64,000 bases of DNA from Xanthobacter dioxanivorans (GCF_016807805.1 NZ_CP063362.1:2097001-2161000), one strand, 5' to 3'; shown: positions 21,361 to 29,894, numbered from the stretch's first letter. A program made the numbers and translations. The notes: generated by a model not told the origin, from the letters alone.

Positions 21361-22174
21361 GGGTGCCGCTTGCGCGTCAGGGCGAAGAGCAGGAGGCCGA
21401 GCCCGGCGAGGACCAGCGGCACCGAGAGCCACATGCCCATGGTGGTGCCGAAGGCCAGGTAGCCGAGCTGGGCGTCCGGCTCGCGGAAGAACTCGCCGAC
21501 GATGCGCGAGACGCCGTAGCCGATGCCGAAGATGCCCGCCGCCACCCCGGCCGTTTCAGCCCGCCGAGCCGCACCACCAGCAGCATCACCAGGAACAGCA
21601 CCAGGCCTTCCAGGCCCGCCTCGTAGAGCTGGCTGGGGTGGCGCGGTACGTCGCCGCCGTGGGGGAAGACGATGGCCCAGGGCACGTCCGCCGGCCGGCC
21701 CCACAGCTCGCCATTGATGAAATTGGCGAGCCGGCCGAACAACAGGCCGAGGGGCGCCACCACCCCGGCCACGTCCAGCAGGGACATGACCGGTATGGCG
21801 CGCGAGCGGGCGAACAGGGCGAGCGCCACTAGGGTGCCCGCGAGCCCGCCGTGGAACGACATGCCGCCCTTCCAGACCGCGACGATGTCCGCCGGATTCG
21901 CGGCGAAATAGGCGGGATTGTAGAACAGCACGTAGCCGATGCGGCCGCCGAGGATGACGCCGAGGGTCGCCCAGAACAGGGCGTCGTCGAGATCCTGCGG
22001 GCGCATGGGCGAGGTGCCGCCCCACAGCGCCGGCCGCGCCACCAGCCTGCGGGCCAGCAGCCAGCCGAGCACCAGCCCGGCGATATAAGCGAGGGCGTAC
22101 CAGCGGACGGCCAGCGGGCCGACCTGGAGCAGCACGGGATCGATGGCCGGGAAGGGCAGGGCGAAGGTGGGCAT
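21357..22174 (-). CDS. lgt: Prolipoprotein diacylglyceryl transferase (frameshifted as given)
   Basis: Lgt transfers diacylglycerol to the lipobox cysteine of prolipoproteins in the inner membrane. The first frame (from ATG at 22174) has '[13 protein letters not shown]', '[12 protein letters not shown]' and the signature '[18 protein letters not shown]', then '[12 protein letters not shown]'. After 'LGGLKRPG' the frame is lost; the conserved tail ([19 protein letters not shown]) continues in another frame to the stop at 21357. Adding one base to the run of four C at 21545-21548 (plus strand) restores a normal-length enzyme. Lgt is essential in most Gram-negatives, so a sequencing error is likely. 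Confidence 0.92.
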
Positions 22175-22197
22175 GTGGTCCCCCCTGGTGGATCAAC

Positions 22198-22225
22198 CGA
22201 AACGGATAGGTACCCATCCGTTTCG
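22198..22225. repeat. inverted repeat, 10-bp arms
   Basis: CGAAACGGAT and ATCCGTTTCG are perfect inverted copies separated by 8 bases. The repeat lies in the divergent region between lgt (leftward) and the DUF1579 gene (rightward), 24 bp upstream of the lgt start, so it could be an operator or an mRNA leader hairpin. Confidence 0.7.
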
Positions 22226-22255
22226 AAAAATTGCTCCGCCAGATCAAAGGCTCAT

Positions 22256-22297
22256 GGTTCGACCGCGACAGATGGAACCATCTGTCGCGGTCGAACC
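22256..22297. repeat. perfect long inverted repeat, 20-bp arms
   Basis: Twenty bases reading GGTTCGACCGCGACAGATGG are followed, after AA, by their exact reverse complement. The 42-bp structure would form a very stable hairpin and sits 31 bp from the other inverted repeat in the same divergent intergenic region. There is no T-run on either side, so it is not a standard terminator. It may be a cruciform-type regulatory site or a small mobile-element remnant. Confidence 0.8.
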
Positions 22298-22469
22298 ACT
22301 GGGGCATCCCCGGTTGGGCGCGCCGCCGGACGGGGCCGTCATGTGCCGCGCCGGGTGCCGGTCGTCAAGCCGGGGGCGGTGGCGGAACGCGGACAGCGGA
22401 AGCGCTTCGTTCCGCATTACATTCCGCAACGGAAGACGATAATGTTCCGGTCAACCCGGGAGGACCATC

Positions 22470-22949
22470 ATGCACGGCGAACCCCAGGCGGAGCATCGGT
22501 GGCTGCGGCGGCTCATGGGCGAATGGGTGGTGGAGGCTCCCTCCACGGAGGCCAGGGCGACAAGGGAGCCCTTGTACACCGGCACCGAGACGGCGCGCTG
22601 CGTGGGCGATGTCTGGGTCGTGTGCGAAGGCCGCATGGAGCTGCTGGAGCATGGCACCGCCATCAACATCATGACCCTGGGATACGATCCGGCGAGGCAG
22701 AAGGTGGTGGGGTCCTGGATCGGCTCCATGATGACCCACATGTGGACCTATGAGGGGACCATCGACACGGCCGCGGACACGGTTACGCTCGACACCCGTG
22801 GGCCAGCCCTCGACGGCACCGGCATCACGGACTATCAGGACGTGATCGCCTTCGAAGGCGGGGACGCGCGCACCCTCACCTCGCGTTCGCGCCAACCGGA
22901 CGGGAGCTGGAAGGAGCTGTTCGTCGTGCGCTACCGCCGGGTCGCGTGA
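22470..22949 (+). CDS. DUF1579 family protein
   Basis: A 159-residue soluble protein. 'WLRRLMGEWVVEA' near the start, 'GSWIGSMMTHMWTYEGTID' in the middle and a beta-rich lipocalin-like pattern match DUF1579 proteins. No catalytic residues are known for the family. The gene begins with ATG at 22470 after an AGGA-type site. It is isolated from other genes and preceded by two inverted repeats. Confidence 0.75.
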   Translation: MHGEPQAEHRWLRRLMGEWVVEAPSTEARATREPLYTGTETARCVGDVWVVCEGRMELLEHGTAINIMTLGYDPARQKVVGSWIGSMMTHMWTYEGTIDTAADTVTLDTRGPALDGTGITDYQDVIAFEGGDARTLTSRSRQPDGSWKELFVVRYRRVA

Positions 22950-23034
22950 GGGCGTCTGCTCGGGCCGCCCTTGCGCCGACGGGCGGGCGGCGCCATCTTG
23001 CGCCCAAGCCGCGAACCCGCGCGAGGAGGCTCCC

Positions 23035-23334
23035 ATGACCCAGACCACCGGCCGAATCTTCGACGAGATGGCGCGTCTCGTGAACGACGCCGCGGGGGTC
23101 GCCCAGGGGGTGCGGCGCGAGGCCGAGACCGTGATGAAGGCGCAGATGGAGCGCTTCCTGCGCGACATGGACCTGGTGAAGCGCGAGGAGTTCGAGGCGG
23201 TGAAGGACCTGGCCGCCGCCGCCCGCGCCGAGAACGAGCGCCTCGCCGCCCGCCTGGAGGCGCTGGAGGCCACCCTGCGCGGCGCCGCCCCCGCGCGCCC
23301 CGCCGATCCCGCGGCCGGGGACCAGCCCGCCTGA
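23035..23334 (+). CDS. ubiK: UbiK-type ubiquinone biosynthesis accessory factor (BMFP domain)
   Basis: A 99-residue protein with the BMFP architecture: an amphipathic N-terminal helix ('IFDEMARLVNDAAGVAQGVR'), the conserved 'DLVKREEFEAVKDLAAAARAEN' and a C-terminal coiled coil with leucine heptads, ending in an Ala/Pro tail. UbiK forms a trimeric coiled coil that helps the Ubi complex handle hydrophobic ubiquinone intermediates. The gene start is supported by AGGAGG spaced 7 bases before the ATG. Confidence 0.85.
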   Translation: MTQTTGRIFDEMARLVNDAAGVAQGVRREAETVMKAQMERFLRDMDLVKREEFEAVKDLAAAARAENERLAARLEALEATLRGAAPARPADPAAGDQPA

Positions 23335-23682
23335 GGGCGCCCGACCCGTATCGATTGCCGTGCCTGTTCCCGCGCCGACTTGCCGCAATGCGAAAATCGG
23401 TCGCATGTGCGAGAACGGACCACAATCTGTCGTAGCGGGAAAATCTTTACCCGCGATATACTGATTTTCGTGGCGATTCGGAGCCGGTTCGTCGTATCGG
23501 GTATACGACGGGGTGCAGTCTCGCCAGGAATGTCGACCCAAGGGTTATGTCTGCCCCCCGGGTGGGCTTCCGCCCGGCACGCCGCGCTGCGCATGCCACA
23601 TGGCCCGATCGCCACTGGCCTCGCTTGCGGAGGTTGCCGCGTTCGACCCTCTCCGCGTTCCTCAAACCGCGAGGTCGAGGCC
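23335..23682. other. 348-bp intergenic region
   Basis: No gene with good codon use is seen. It contains a short inverted repeat GTCGTA...TACGAC around 23492-23510 and a GC-rich hairpin (arms CCGGG/CCCGG) near 23559-23578. The AT-richer stretch TATACTGATTTT near 23457-23468 is the best promoter candidate for the YbjN gene that follows. Confidence 0.35.
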
Positions 23683-24183
23683 ATGTCTCTCATCGACATC
23701 GAAGCCGATGCGCCGGCGAACCCGGTCGATTTGGTGGAGCAGCTCGCTGCCCTCCACGATTGGTCGTTTGAGCGTTCAGACGAGGACGAGATCACCCTCT
23801 CGCTCACCAGCCGCTGGACGGACTGCCATGTCTCCTTCCAGTGGATGGACGAGCTGGAGGCGCTGCATCTGGCCTGTGCCTTCGACTTCAAGGTGCCCGA
23901 GGGGCGCCGGGCCGAGGTGCTGAAGCTCCTGGCCCTGGTCAACGAGCAGATGTGGCTCGGCCATTTCGACATGTGGTCGCAGGAAGGTGTGATCATGTTC
24001 CGCCATGCCCTGGTGCTGGCGGGCGGCGCAACCGCCTCCGACCGGCAGTGCGAGGTGATCGTGGACGCGGCGCTCGACGCGGTGGAGCGTTATTATCCCG
24101 CCTTCCAGTTCGTGGTCTGGGCCGGAAAGACCGCCAAGGAGGCCATGGAGACGGCCCTCTTCGACACGGTCGGCGAGGCCTGA
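23683..24183 (+). CDS. YbjN-domain protein
   Basis: A 166-residue cytosolic protein with the YbjN (type III secretion chaperone-like) fold: 'VDLVEQLAALHDWSFERSDEDEITLSL', then 'LALVNEQMWLGHFDMWSQEGVIMFRHAL' and 'ERYYPAFQFVVWAGKTAKEAM'. In alphaproteobacteria this gene commonly precedes proC, but here it is followed by a CCA-enzyme-like gene. The function of the family is not established. The ATG at 23683 is selected because homologous-looking sequence starts there. Confidence 0.85.
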   Translation: MSLIDIEADAPANPVDLVEQLAALHDWSFERSDEDEITLSLTSRWTDCHVSFQWMDELEALHLACAFDFKVPEGRRAEVLKLLALVNEQMWLGHFDMWSQEGVIMFRHALVLAGGATASDRQCEVIVDAALDAVERYYPAFQFVVWAGKTAKEAMETALFDTVGEA

Positions 24184-24310
24184 GCGCGGTCCTCGCGGCG
24201 TAGTGGCACCGCTCCCCCGCGGGGGAGCTTGCGGTCCGGTGGCGGCGGTGGCGCGGCCGCCGTTCAGCAAAAGCTTGCATTGAGCATCCCGGTAGTGGTC
24301 CAATTTCCCG

Positions 24311-25174
24311 ATGGACCGCAAACCGCCTTTCCTCCCGTCCGATCTGGTGCAGATGCACCCGGGCCTCGCCCTCCTGCGCCTCGCGGCGCTCCTCGCCGAA
24401 GGCAGCGAGGCGGACGAGGACACCCTCGACCTCATGTTCGAGCAGATGGAGGTGGGCGCCCTCGACAGCCTGTCTCCCGGCGAGATGTGGCCCGAGCTGG
24501 AGCGCGGCCTGATGGCCCCGTCGCCGGCCACCATGGTCAAGGCGCTGCGCGAGTGCGGCGTGCTGGAGGTGGTGCTGCCCGAGGTGGCGGGCCTGTTCGG
24601 CGTGCCGCAGATCACTGACACGGCGGACGAGATCGACCTCGGCATGCTCCTCCTTGCCGCCCTCTCCGAGGCGGCGCGGCGCGATGCGCCCCTTGAGGTG
24701 CGCTTCGCGCTTCTGGTGATGCACGCCGGTAAATCCGATTCCCCGCGGGAGCACCTGCCGGTGCACCACCGCCACATCGAGCGTGGCGTGCCCCGCATCG
24801 ACGCCATTTGCGAGCGCTTCGGCGTGCCGGGGGTTTGCCATGACCTCGCGCTCATGGCGCTGAACGAGTGCGAGCGGGTGCACCGTGTCTCCCCCGTGCG
24901 CGCCGGCCCGGTGGCGGCCATGCTGGAGCGCAGCGGGGCGTTCCGCGATCCCGTGTTGTTCGAGAAATTGCTGCTGGTCGCCACCTGCGACTATTTCGGC
25001 TATGGCGACCGCCTCGGCGAGACCCACCCCAAGGTGGACCTGCTGGGGCAGGCACGCGACGCCTGTGCCGGCGTGGAGGCGGACGGGCTGGACGACGCCG
25101 ACCTCTCCCTCGCCCGCGCCCAGGCCATCGCCACGGCGTTTCGCTCGGAGCGGTGGGCCGACAGCGAGGCGTGA
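24311..25174 (+). CDS. stand-alone CCA-enzyme HD-like domain protein, catalytic HD degenerate
   Basis: A 287-residue protein resembling only the C-terminal half of multifunctional CCA-adding enzymes, with no nucleotidyltransferase head domain. The run 'ELERGLMAPSPATMVKALRECGVLEVVLPEVAGLFGVPQ' and the tail 'FEKLLLVATCDYFGYG' align with the post-catalytic helices of Cca. The HD phosphohydrolase motif (normally T-HD-x-GK) reads V-M-H138-A139-G-K, so the metal-binding Asp is lost, and the following His motif is also altered. It probably works as a tRNA- or nucleotide-binding scaffold, not as a hydrolase. This is inference. Confidence 0.65.
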   Translation: MDRKPPFLPSDLVQMHPGLALLRLAALLAEGSEADEDTLDLMFEQMEVGALDSLSPGEMWPELERGLMAPSPATMVKALRECGVLEVVLPEVAGLFGVPQITDTADEIDLGMLLLAALSEAARRDAPLEVRFALLVMHAGKSDSPREHLPVHHRHIERGVPRIDAICERFGVPGVCHDLALMALNECERVHRVSPVRAGPVAAMLERSGAFRDPVLFEKLLLVATCDYFGYGDRLGETHPKVDLLGQARDACAGVEADGLDDADLSLARAQAIATAFRSERWADSEA

Positions 25175-25367
25175 GGCGCATCAAATAACCTGAGGCCGGG
25201 CCTCTCTGTCCCGCACTCGCCGTCATGACCGGGCAGTTTCCGACCCCGCGTCAGAACCGCCGGCCGCCCATCCGGCCCCTTCAGGCTCAGGAGATTAGCA
25301 CCCCCGCGCAGCTCGAAGTTCAGCATCGGGGCCACCCGCTCGATGCCCTTGATCATGCATGCGGCGC

Positions 25368-25604
25368 TCAAGCCGAGAGCCAGCGGGCGACATCATCCGG
25401 CTTGGGCAGACCGCCGGCGTGCACCACCTTGCCGTCGATGACGATGCCGGGGGTCGAGGCGATGCCGTAGCCCGCGATCACCGCATAGTCGGTGACCTTC
25501 TCCACGCTCACGTCGAGCCCGAGCTTGGCGGCCTCATCCCGCACCATCTGTGCCGTTGCCTCGCAGCGGGAGCAGCCGGGGCCGAGCACCTTCACGTCTT
25601 TCAT
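25368..25604 (-). CDS. small thioredoxin-like protein (redox-active disulfide, MTH895 type)
   Basis: A 78-residue minimal thioredoxin/glutaredoxin fold with the redox motif C11-S-R-C14 and the cis-Pro segment 'GIASTPGIVIDGK'. Proteins of this subfamily are regularly encoded next to DUF318/ArsP-type permeases and ArsR regulators, as here, and are thought to support metal(loid) handling. It is the last gene of a three-gene leftward operon (arsR-like, permease, this gene). Confidence 0.9.
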   Translation of the reverse strand: MKDVKVLGPGCSRCEATAQMVRDEAAKLGLDVSVEKVTDYAVIAGYGIASTPGIVIDGKVVHAGGLPKPDDVARWLSA

Positions 25605-25623
25605 GGCTTTTGCCTTTCTTGTT

Positions 25624-26688
25624 CTAGGAAAACAGCGCGTTGAACAGGAACCCCACGGCGAGTATGCCGGTGCCGACCACGCCCACGAACACGGCGATCA
25701 GCTTCAGGCTCAGGACTTTGCGCAGGATGATCATTTCCGGCAGAGACAAAGCGATCACCGCCATCATGAAGGCCAGCACGGTGCCCAGCGCCGCCCCCTT
25801 GGCCAGCAGGGCCTCCACCACCGGGATGATGCCCGCAGCATTGGAATACATGGGAATGCCCAGCAGCACCGCGGCCGGAACCGACCACCACGCATCCCGC
25901 CCCATGATGGAGCCGAGCAGATCCGCCGGCACGTAGCCGTGGATGAAGGCGCCCGCCGCGATGCCGGCGATGATCCACATCCACACCTTGCCGACGATGT
26001 CGCGCACCGCGTCGAGACCCGCCCTGATGCGGTCCACCAGCGTCATGCCGTTTGGCGGTAGCTCGACCGGACTGGCACGCACATTGCGCACCCAGTCTTC
26101 CAGCCAGCCTTCCAGGTGCAGCCGGCCGATGATCCATCCGGCGACGATGGCGATGGAGAGGCCGAATGCCAGATAGGTGAGCGCCACCTTCCAGCCGACC
26201 AGCGCGAACAGGAGGCCCAGCGCCACCTCGTTGACCATGGGCGCGGCGATGAGGAAGGAAAACGTCACGCCGAGGGGCACGCCGGCGGAGACGAAGCCGA
26301 CGAACAGCGGCACCGCCGAGCAGGAGCAGAAGGGCGTGACGATGCCGAGGCCGGCGGCCGCGACATTCCCGAGTCCCTCGCGCTTTCCGGCGAGCAGCGC
26401 ACGGGTGCGCTCGGCGGAGAAGAAGCTGCGCACCACGCCCATGGCGAAGACCACCAGCGTCAGCAGCATCAGCACCTTGGGCGTGTCGTAGATGAAGAAC
26501 GCGACCGCTTCGGCGAGATGGCTGCCGGGCTCCACCGGCAGGCGGGCCACCAGCCATTGGGAGAACGGCGCGAGCTGGGCATAGACCACGAACCAGAGGG
26601 CGATCGCCGCGACGGTCGCCGCCGCCCAGGCCAGAGGCGATGCCTCCCGGGGCGGCTTGCGCCTGGTCAATGACAGGTCGGCGCTCAT
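25624..26688 (-). CDS. DUF318/ArsP-like permease
   Basis: A 354-residue inner-membrane protein with about eight helices. The signature 'GIVTPFCSCSAVPLFVGFV' (paired Cys in the first repeat) and 'IAAPMVNEVALGLL' identify the permease family that includes ArsP (trivalent organoarsenical efflux) and related metal-linked permeases. It overlaps the upstream ArsR-family gene by 4 bp and is followed by a thioredoxin-like protein. Substrate specificity cannot be decided; arsenic or another soft metal is inferred from the regulator. Confidence 0.88.
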   Translation of the reverse strand: MSADLSLTRRKPPREASPLAWAAATVAAIALWFVVYAQLAPFSQWLVARLPVEPGSHLAEAVAFFIYDTPKVLMLLTLVVFAMGVVRSFFSAERTRALLAGKREGLGNVAAAGLGIVTPFCSCSAVPLFVGFVSAGVPLGVTFSFLIAAPMVNEVALGLLFALVGWKVALTYLAFGLSIAIVAGWIIGRLHLEGWLEDWVRNVRASPVELPPNGMTLVDRIRAGLDAVRDIVGKVWMWIIAGIAAGAFIHGYVPADLLGSIMGRDAWWSVPAAVLLGIPMYSNAAGIIPVVEALLAKGAALGTVLAFMMAVIALSLPEMIILRKVLSLKLIAVFVGVVGTGILAVGFLFNALFS

Positions 26689-26984
26689 GCGGCTCTCCTG
26701 TTCGATGAAGCGTCCAGGCTGTTGAGGACAGCATTGATGATGGCCGCCTGCTCGGCCGGCAATTCAGGATTACGTCGGTAGCGCACCCATTGGGCGTCCC
26801 GCCGATCCACCACGACGCCAGCCTGCTTGAGCACCGCCATATGGCGCGACATGCGGGATTGGGTGACGCCGAGGACGCGCACGAGTTCGCAGACACAATG
26901 CTCGCGCCCATCCCACAGGAGGCGGACCGCCGCGAGGCGGGTGGGTTCGGCCAGGGCCGACAGAAGGGTGAGGGTGGACGGCAT
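26685..26984 (-). CDS. ArsR/SmtB-family metalloregulator
   Basis: A 99-residue winged-helix repressor. The metal site in helix alpha-3 is C30-V-C32-E-L, the ELCVCDL-type arsenic-binding motif, and the recognition helix reads 'VTQSRMSRHMAVLKQAGVV'. It would release DNA on binding arsenite or a similar soft metal and so induce the permease operon that it starts. The ATG at 26984 gives the usual start; an in-frame upstream start at 27026 is possible but would add an unusual N-terminal tail. Confidence 0.9.
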   Translation of the reverse strand: MPSTLTLLSALAEPTRLAAVRLLWDGREHCVCELVRVLGVTQSRMSRHMAVLKQAGVVVDRRDAQWVRYRRNPELPAEQAAIINAVLNSLDASSNRRAA

Positions 26985-27005
26985 GGGAGTTTTGTTACTC
27001 TCATG

Positions 27006-27015
27006 CGCATATGCG
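27006..27015. promoter_or_regulatory. palindrome upstream of arsR-like gene, candidate operator
   Basis: The perfect 10-bp palindrome CGCATATGCG lies 22 bp upstream of the ArsR-family start, and a further GCGCAT half-copy follows at 27021-27026. Autoregulated ArsR-family genes usually carry an inverted repeat in this place. Confidence 0.45.
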
Positions 27016-27087
27016 TGCAAGCGCATTTATTATCGGGTCTATCGCCGGTAGCGCGGTGATTTTGGCCATCGGTGACGACCGTTTCGG

Positions 27088-27648
27088 GTGTGCCAGCCCG
27101 CCGCTGTGGTTCGCGCGGCAGGACCGCGGAAACCGCCGCCGTGCATCACGATTGGGGCACCGCGCGTGGATCGATGCGGCAGGAGGCGCAGGCGCGGCCT
27201 AAACGTCGATACGGCGGGCGCAATCGCCAATGCGCTTGAGAGGGCCTACCGGGAAGGCATCAACGGCGGCGAAAACAGGCCCGCTCCCATAATCGAATAT
27301 CCAGACAACGGGCCAATGGATTGGGCGTTGATACCGCCACGTCCAAGAAACGCGTTCTGGAGCATCTGCCTGTTCACGCTTTCGCGCGGCGACAGGCCCG
27401 CCCGAGGCGGACGCCTTGTCCCTGCCATCACCGAACGCGGAACATCGGGATGGATGCTTGTCGTGCCCGGGCACACCTATGAAAAGCAATTCGGTGACAA
27501 GACGGTCGCACCGCTCGTACGTCTTGGCCTGCTTGAGGCTGATGACGATGATCCTGCACACCGGGTCGTCTCGAAACGTGGCGAGGAAACCTGGAGCCAA
27601 TTCGTCCAGAGAGGCGGTCAGTTCCCGGAAGACCTGACCAATCTCTAG
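27088..27648 (+). CDS. hypothetical protein, start uncertain
   Basis: An open frame of 186 codons whose downstream part (from about 27203) looks like real protein: 'YPDNGPMDWALIPPRPRNAFWS', 'GWMLVVPGHTYEKQFGDKTVAPLVRLGLLEADDDDP'. The first ~38 codons (from a GTG at 27088) are arginine-rich and look like spurious GC-rich sequence, so the true start is either later (ATG at 27316 is possible) or the gene is 5'-truncated. No family is recognised. It opens the accessory island and is followed by another orphan gene in the same direction. Confidence 0.45.
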   Translation: MCQPAAVVRAAGPRKPPPCITIGAPRVDRCGRRRRRGLNVDTAGAIANALERAYREGINGGENRPAPIIEYPDNGPMDWALIPPRPRNAFWSICLFTLSRGDRPARGGRLVPAITERGTSGWMLVVPGHTYEKQFGDKTVAPLVRLGLLEADDDDPAHRVVSKRGEETWSQFVQRGGQFPEDLTNL

Positions 27649-27669
27649 CCCTATTCAGAAAGCTATTCC

Positions 27670-28203
27670 ATGTCACAAGAAAACCATCGGATCGCCGCCG
27701 CCATCGATCTGCGAATGCGACAACTGGAAAAGCAGGGCATTCAAGGAGCGGCGGTCGTCCATCATATGCTTGGCTATATGCAGGGTCTTCAGCAGATTTA
27801 CGACACGGCTTCGGACAAGGTGCTGTCGAACCTGTGTCAGCGCTATCCGGGCTTCTATCGCTATGCGGATATGATGGAGTCCATGTCCGAGAGAAATCAG
27901 CAAATGATCGAGGCGGGAACGCACCCCTACCGCGATCTGCCTGAACTTCCCGAGAAGCTGAAGCGGAGCTTGGCTGCATTGATGGCCAGTGCGGCCGATC
28001 TCGAACGTGCCTTCCAGTCTGCCGTGGATTGCGGTGACTTCGCCCGTCACGTCGACCAACTCGACAGCCTGAAACGGCAATGGGGCGCGGATTTGCAGCG
28101 CCTGGTCGAGTTGTTTCGCTCTTCAGACGTTGCTCCCCAAAGCCAACTCATCGTGCAAAGCGCCCTCAAAGCCATGGCTGAGCGAATTAATCGGCTCGGG
28201 TGA
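27670..28203 (+). CDS. hypothetical helical protein
   Basis: A 177-residue predicted alpha-helical cytosolic protein with no motif that I recognise ('KQGIQGAAVVHHMLGYMQGLQQIYDTAS', 'RYADMMESMSERNQQMIEAGTHPYRDLPELP'). It starts 21 bp after the preceding hypothetical gene, so they may be one operon. Codon choice is less GC-biased than in the core genes, fitting an acquired segment next to the traH remnant. Confidence 0.6.
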   Translation: MSQENHRIAAAIDLRMRQLEKQGIQGAAVVHHMLGYMQGLQQIYDTASDKVLSNLCQRYPGFYRYADMMESMSERNQQMIEAGTHPYRDLPELPEKLKRSLAALMASAADLERAFQSAVDCGDFARHVDQLDSLKRQWGADLQRLVELFRSSDVAPQSQLIVQSALKAMAERINRLG

Positions 28204-28268
28204 GCAATTGGTGAGCAATCTGGTCCCTGAAGCCGCCGCTAAACGTAGGACATTGATAAAACCCTTAA

Positions 28269-28859
28269 CGTAGGATTCCGCCCTCAGCCGGAGCCGACCC
28301 CTTCATCGCCGAGGCCGGCGCCGACGATCCGTTGGCGATCTCGATCACCTCCGGGAATCGCGTCATCCTGCCGGAGCCGCCCCGCACGCCCGAGGCCGCA
28401 ATGCGCCTCATTGAGCAGTTTGTCGGCCAGGCGATAGTGCGGGTCGGAGTGACGCGCTATCCGGCCGGCCACGGCATATCCGACCCCTCCGAGCTCAGTC
28501 CCGGCCTGGTCGATCCTTGCGAGAACATCCGCATGGGAACTGCTCTATTTGGAAAGGTTCACCGGATTGTCACTCACGCCCGCGGCGCGGCCGACGGGTC
28601 GGCGTTCACCCAATCCCTCGAGGCTTGGCGGACGGGCATGTTCGAGGGCCGATATGTCTTCGGCGAGGCCGATCCGGGTCCGCTATCCACGGCGGAAGCG
28701 GAACTCGATCATGACGAGGTACCCAGCGTTACCGGCGAAGACCCCGATCCCGCTACGGTTCCCGACCGGACGGCGGTTCAAGACGGAGAGGCGCTCGATC
28801 CGAACCACGCTGGAATTCGAATCGACCTCTCCCCCATTGGTACTGGAAGAGATCCATAG
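28269..28859 (+). pseudogene. traH: TraH-family conjugation protein, 5'-truncated
   Basis: The frame resembles TraH of Ti-type/rhizobial conjugation (traF-traB-traH) operons from about residue 30 onward: 'DDPLAISITSGNRVILPEPPRT', 'GQAIVRVGVTRYPAGHGISDP', 'DPCENIRMGTALFGKV', and the C-terminal 'AGIRIDLSPIG'. The expected N-terminus is missing: the frame opens after a TAA at 28266 with unrelated codons and has only a TTG (28332) as start. No traF or traB is beside it. It marks a recombination scar of a conjugative element at the edge of the island. Confidence 0.65.
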
Positions 28860-29054
28860 ATAGGTTTCGCCAGAGTGAGGTCCGAACGAGGCCACACGCA
28901 GGACAGTCGGAAATCCTATTCTTTCTGGCCTGCGCCAAAGCAGGCATCGGGAAGGCCGAGGCGGCGGCAAAGCGCTGCCACGCCCACCCGGAGCCGCGTC
29001 GTATGATCTTCATCGCGCGCTCATGCCGTCAAAGCATCGCTCCGTATCCCATTC

Positions 29055-29894
29055 TCATTTCGGCATTCGCGCGAGCGCATCCGCGAAGAAGGGAGCAAAA
29101 CCCTCGGGATGCTCGCTCATCGGGAAATGACCGAGTTCATCCATCACGGCCAGCGTGGCGCCGGAGATGGCATCGGCGGTCCGTCTGGCGTCTTCGGGCG
29201 TGCAGGTCAGGTCATAGGCGCCGACGAGCAGGTGCACCGGAGTTTTGCTCGTGTCGATCAGGTTCAGCCGCGCTACCAGGCTGTTGTCGCGGGTGTAGAA
29301 GCTCAGGTCTCCGCGGAACACGCCCGGCCCCGATTGCATGAACATCCATTGCGTATTCCAGCGTTCGGCATTGGGCGCATGAGGGCTGATATTGGCCGAA
29401 ACCAGCGCTGCGCCCATTTCCCCGCCATGGGCATCGGGACGGTGGAACCAGTCGATGTCGTACCAGGCGGGCTGGTAGTCGCTGGCCTCGATGGCAATGA
29501 AACCGGCGAACCGATCGGGATGCAGCGCGGCCAATTGCAGCGCGATGCGCCCGCCCATTGAGCAGCCGGCCAGTACCGGCCGGTCGAGACCCAGCGCCAC
29601 CATGAGCGCCAGGATGGTTTCTACATAGGCCTCGGTGGTCAGCAGGTATTCGCGGGTCTCGAACCCTTCCGGTGGCAGCGACTTGCCGTGCCAGGGCATG
29701 TCAAAGGCGACGAACCGATTGTGGGCGATGAAGCGCCGGTCGTTCATCACATGGCGCCATTGCCGGGTATCGGCACCAGCGGTATGCAGGCACAGCACGG
29801 GGCGCCCCTGGCCTGCTTCCTCGAAATAGATCCGGTATCTCTCGCCGCCCTGCTCGATGGCAACATAGCGACCGGTGATCGGTTCGATGCTCAT
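29055..29894 (-). CDS. alpha/beta hydrolase (serine nucleophile) at end of monooxygenase operon
   Basis: A 279-residue alpha/beta hydrolase. The nucleophile elbow is 'LAGCSMGGRIAL' (Ser112), the oxyanion segment 'LCLHTAGADTRQW', the acid is in 'VGAYDLTCTP', and the His in 'DELGHFPMSEHP'. A serine nucleophile rules out an epoxide hydrolase mechanism, which needs Asp, so an ester, lactone or C-C bond is the likely target. It overlaps the preceding SCP2-like gene by 4 bp and is the last gene in the leftward monooxygenase operon, so it may act on a late product. Confidence 0.8.
   Translation of the reverse strand: MSIEPITGRYVAIEQGGERYRIYFEEAGQGRPVLCLHTAGADTRQWRHVMNDRRFIAHNRFVAFDMPWHGKSLPPEGFETREYLLTTEAYVETILALMVALGLDRPVLAGCSMGGRIALQLAALHPDRFAGFIAIEASDYQPAWYDIDWFHRPDAHGGEMGAALVSANISPHAPNAERWNTQWMFMQSGPGVFRGDLSFYTRDNSLVARLNLIDTSKTPVHLLVGAYDLTCTPEDARRTADAISGATLAVMDELGHFPMSEHPEGFAPFFADALARMPK

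Noticed and set aside
27199..27600. Minus-strand 133-codon frame opposite the first orphan gene
   Set aside because: The plus-strand frame has a more protein-like composition and fits the direction of its neighbour; neither has a recognised family, so only one was kept.
29055..29894. Epoxide hydrolase for the monooxygenase product
   Set aside because: The nucleophile elbow is GCSMGG (Ser), whereas epoxide hydrolases use Asp.
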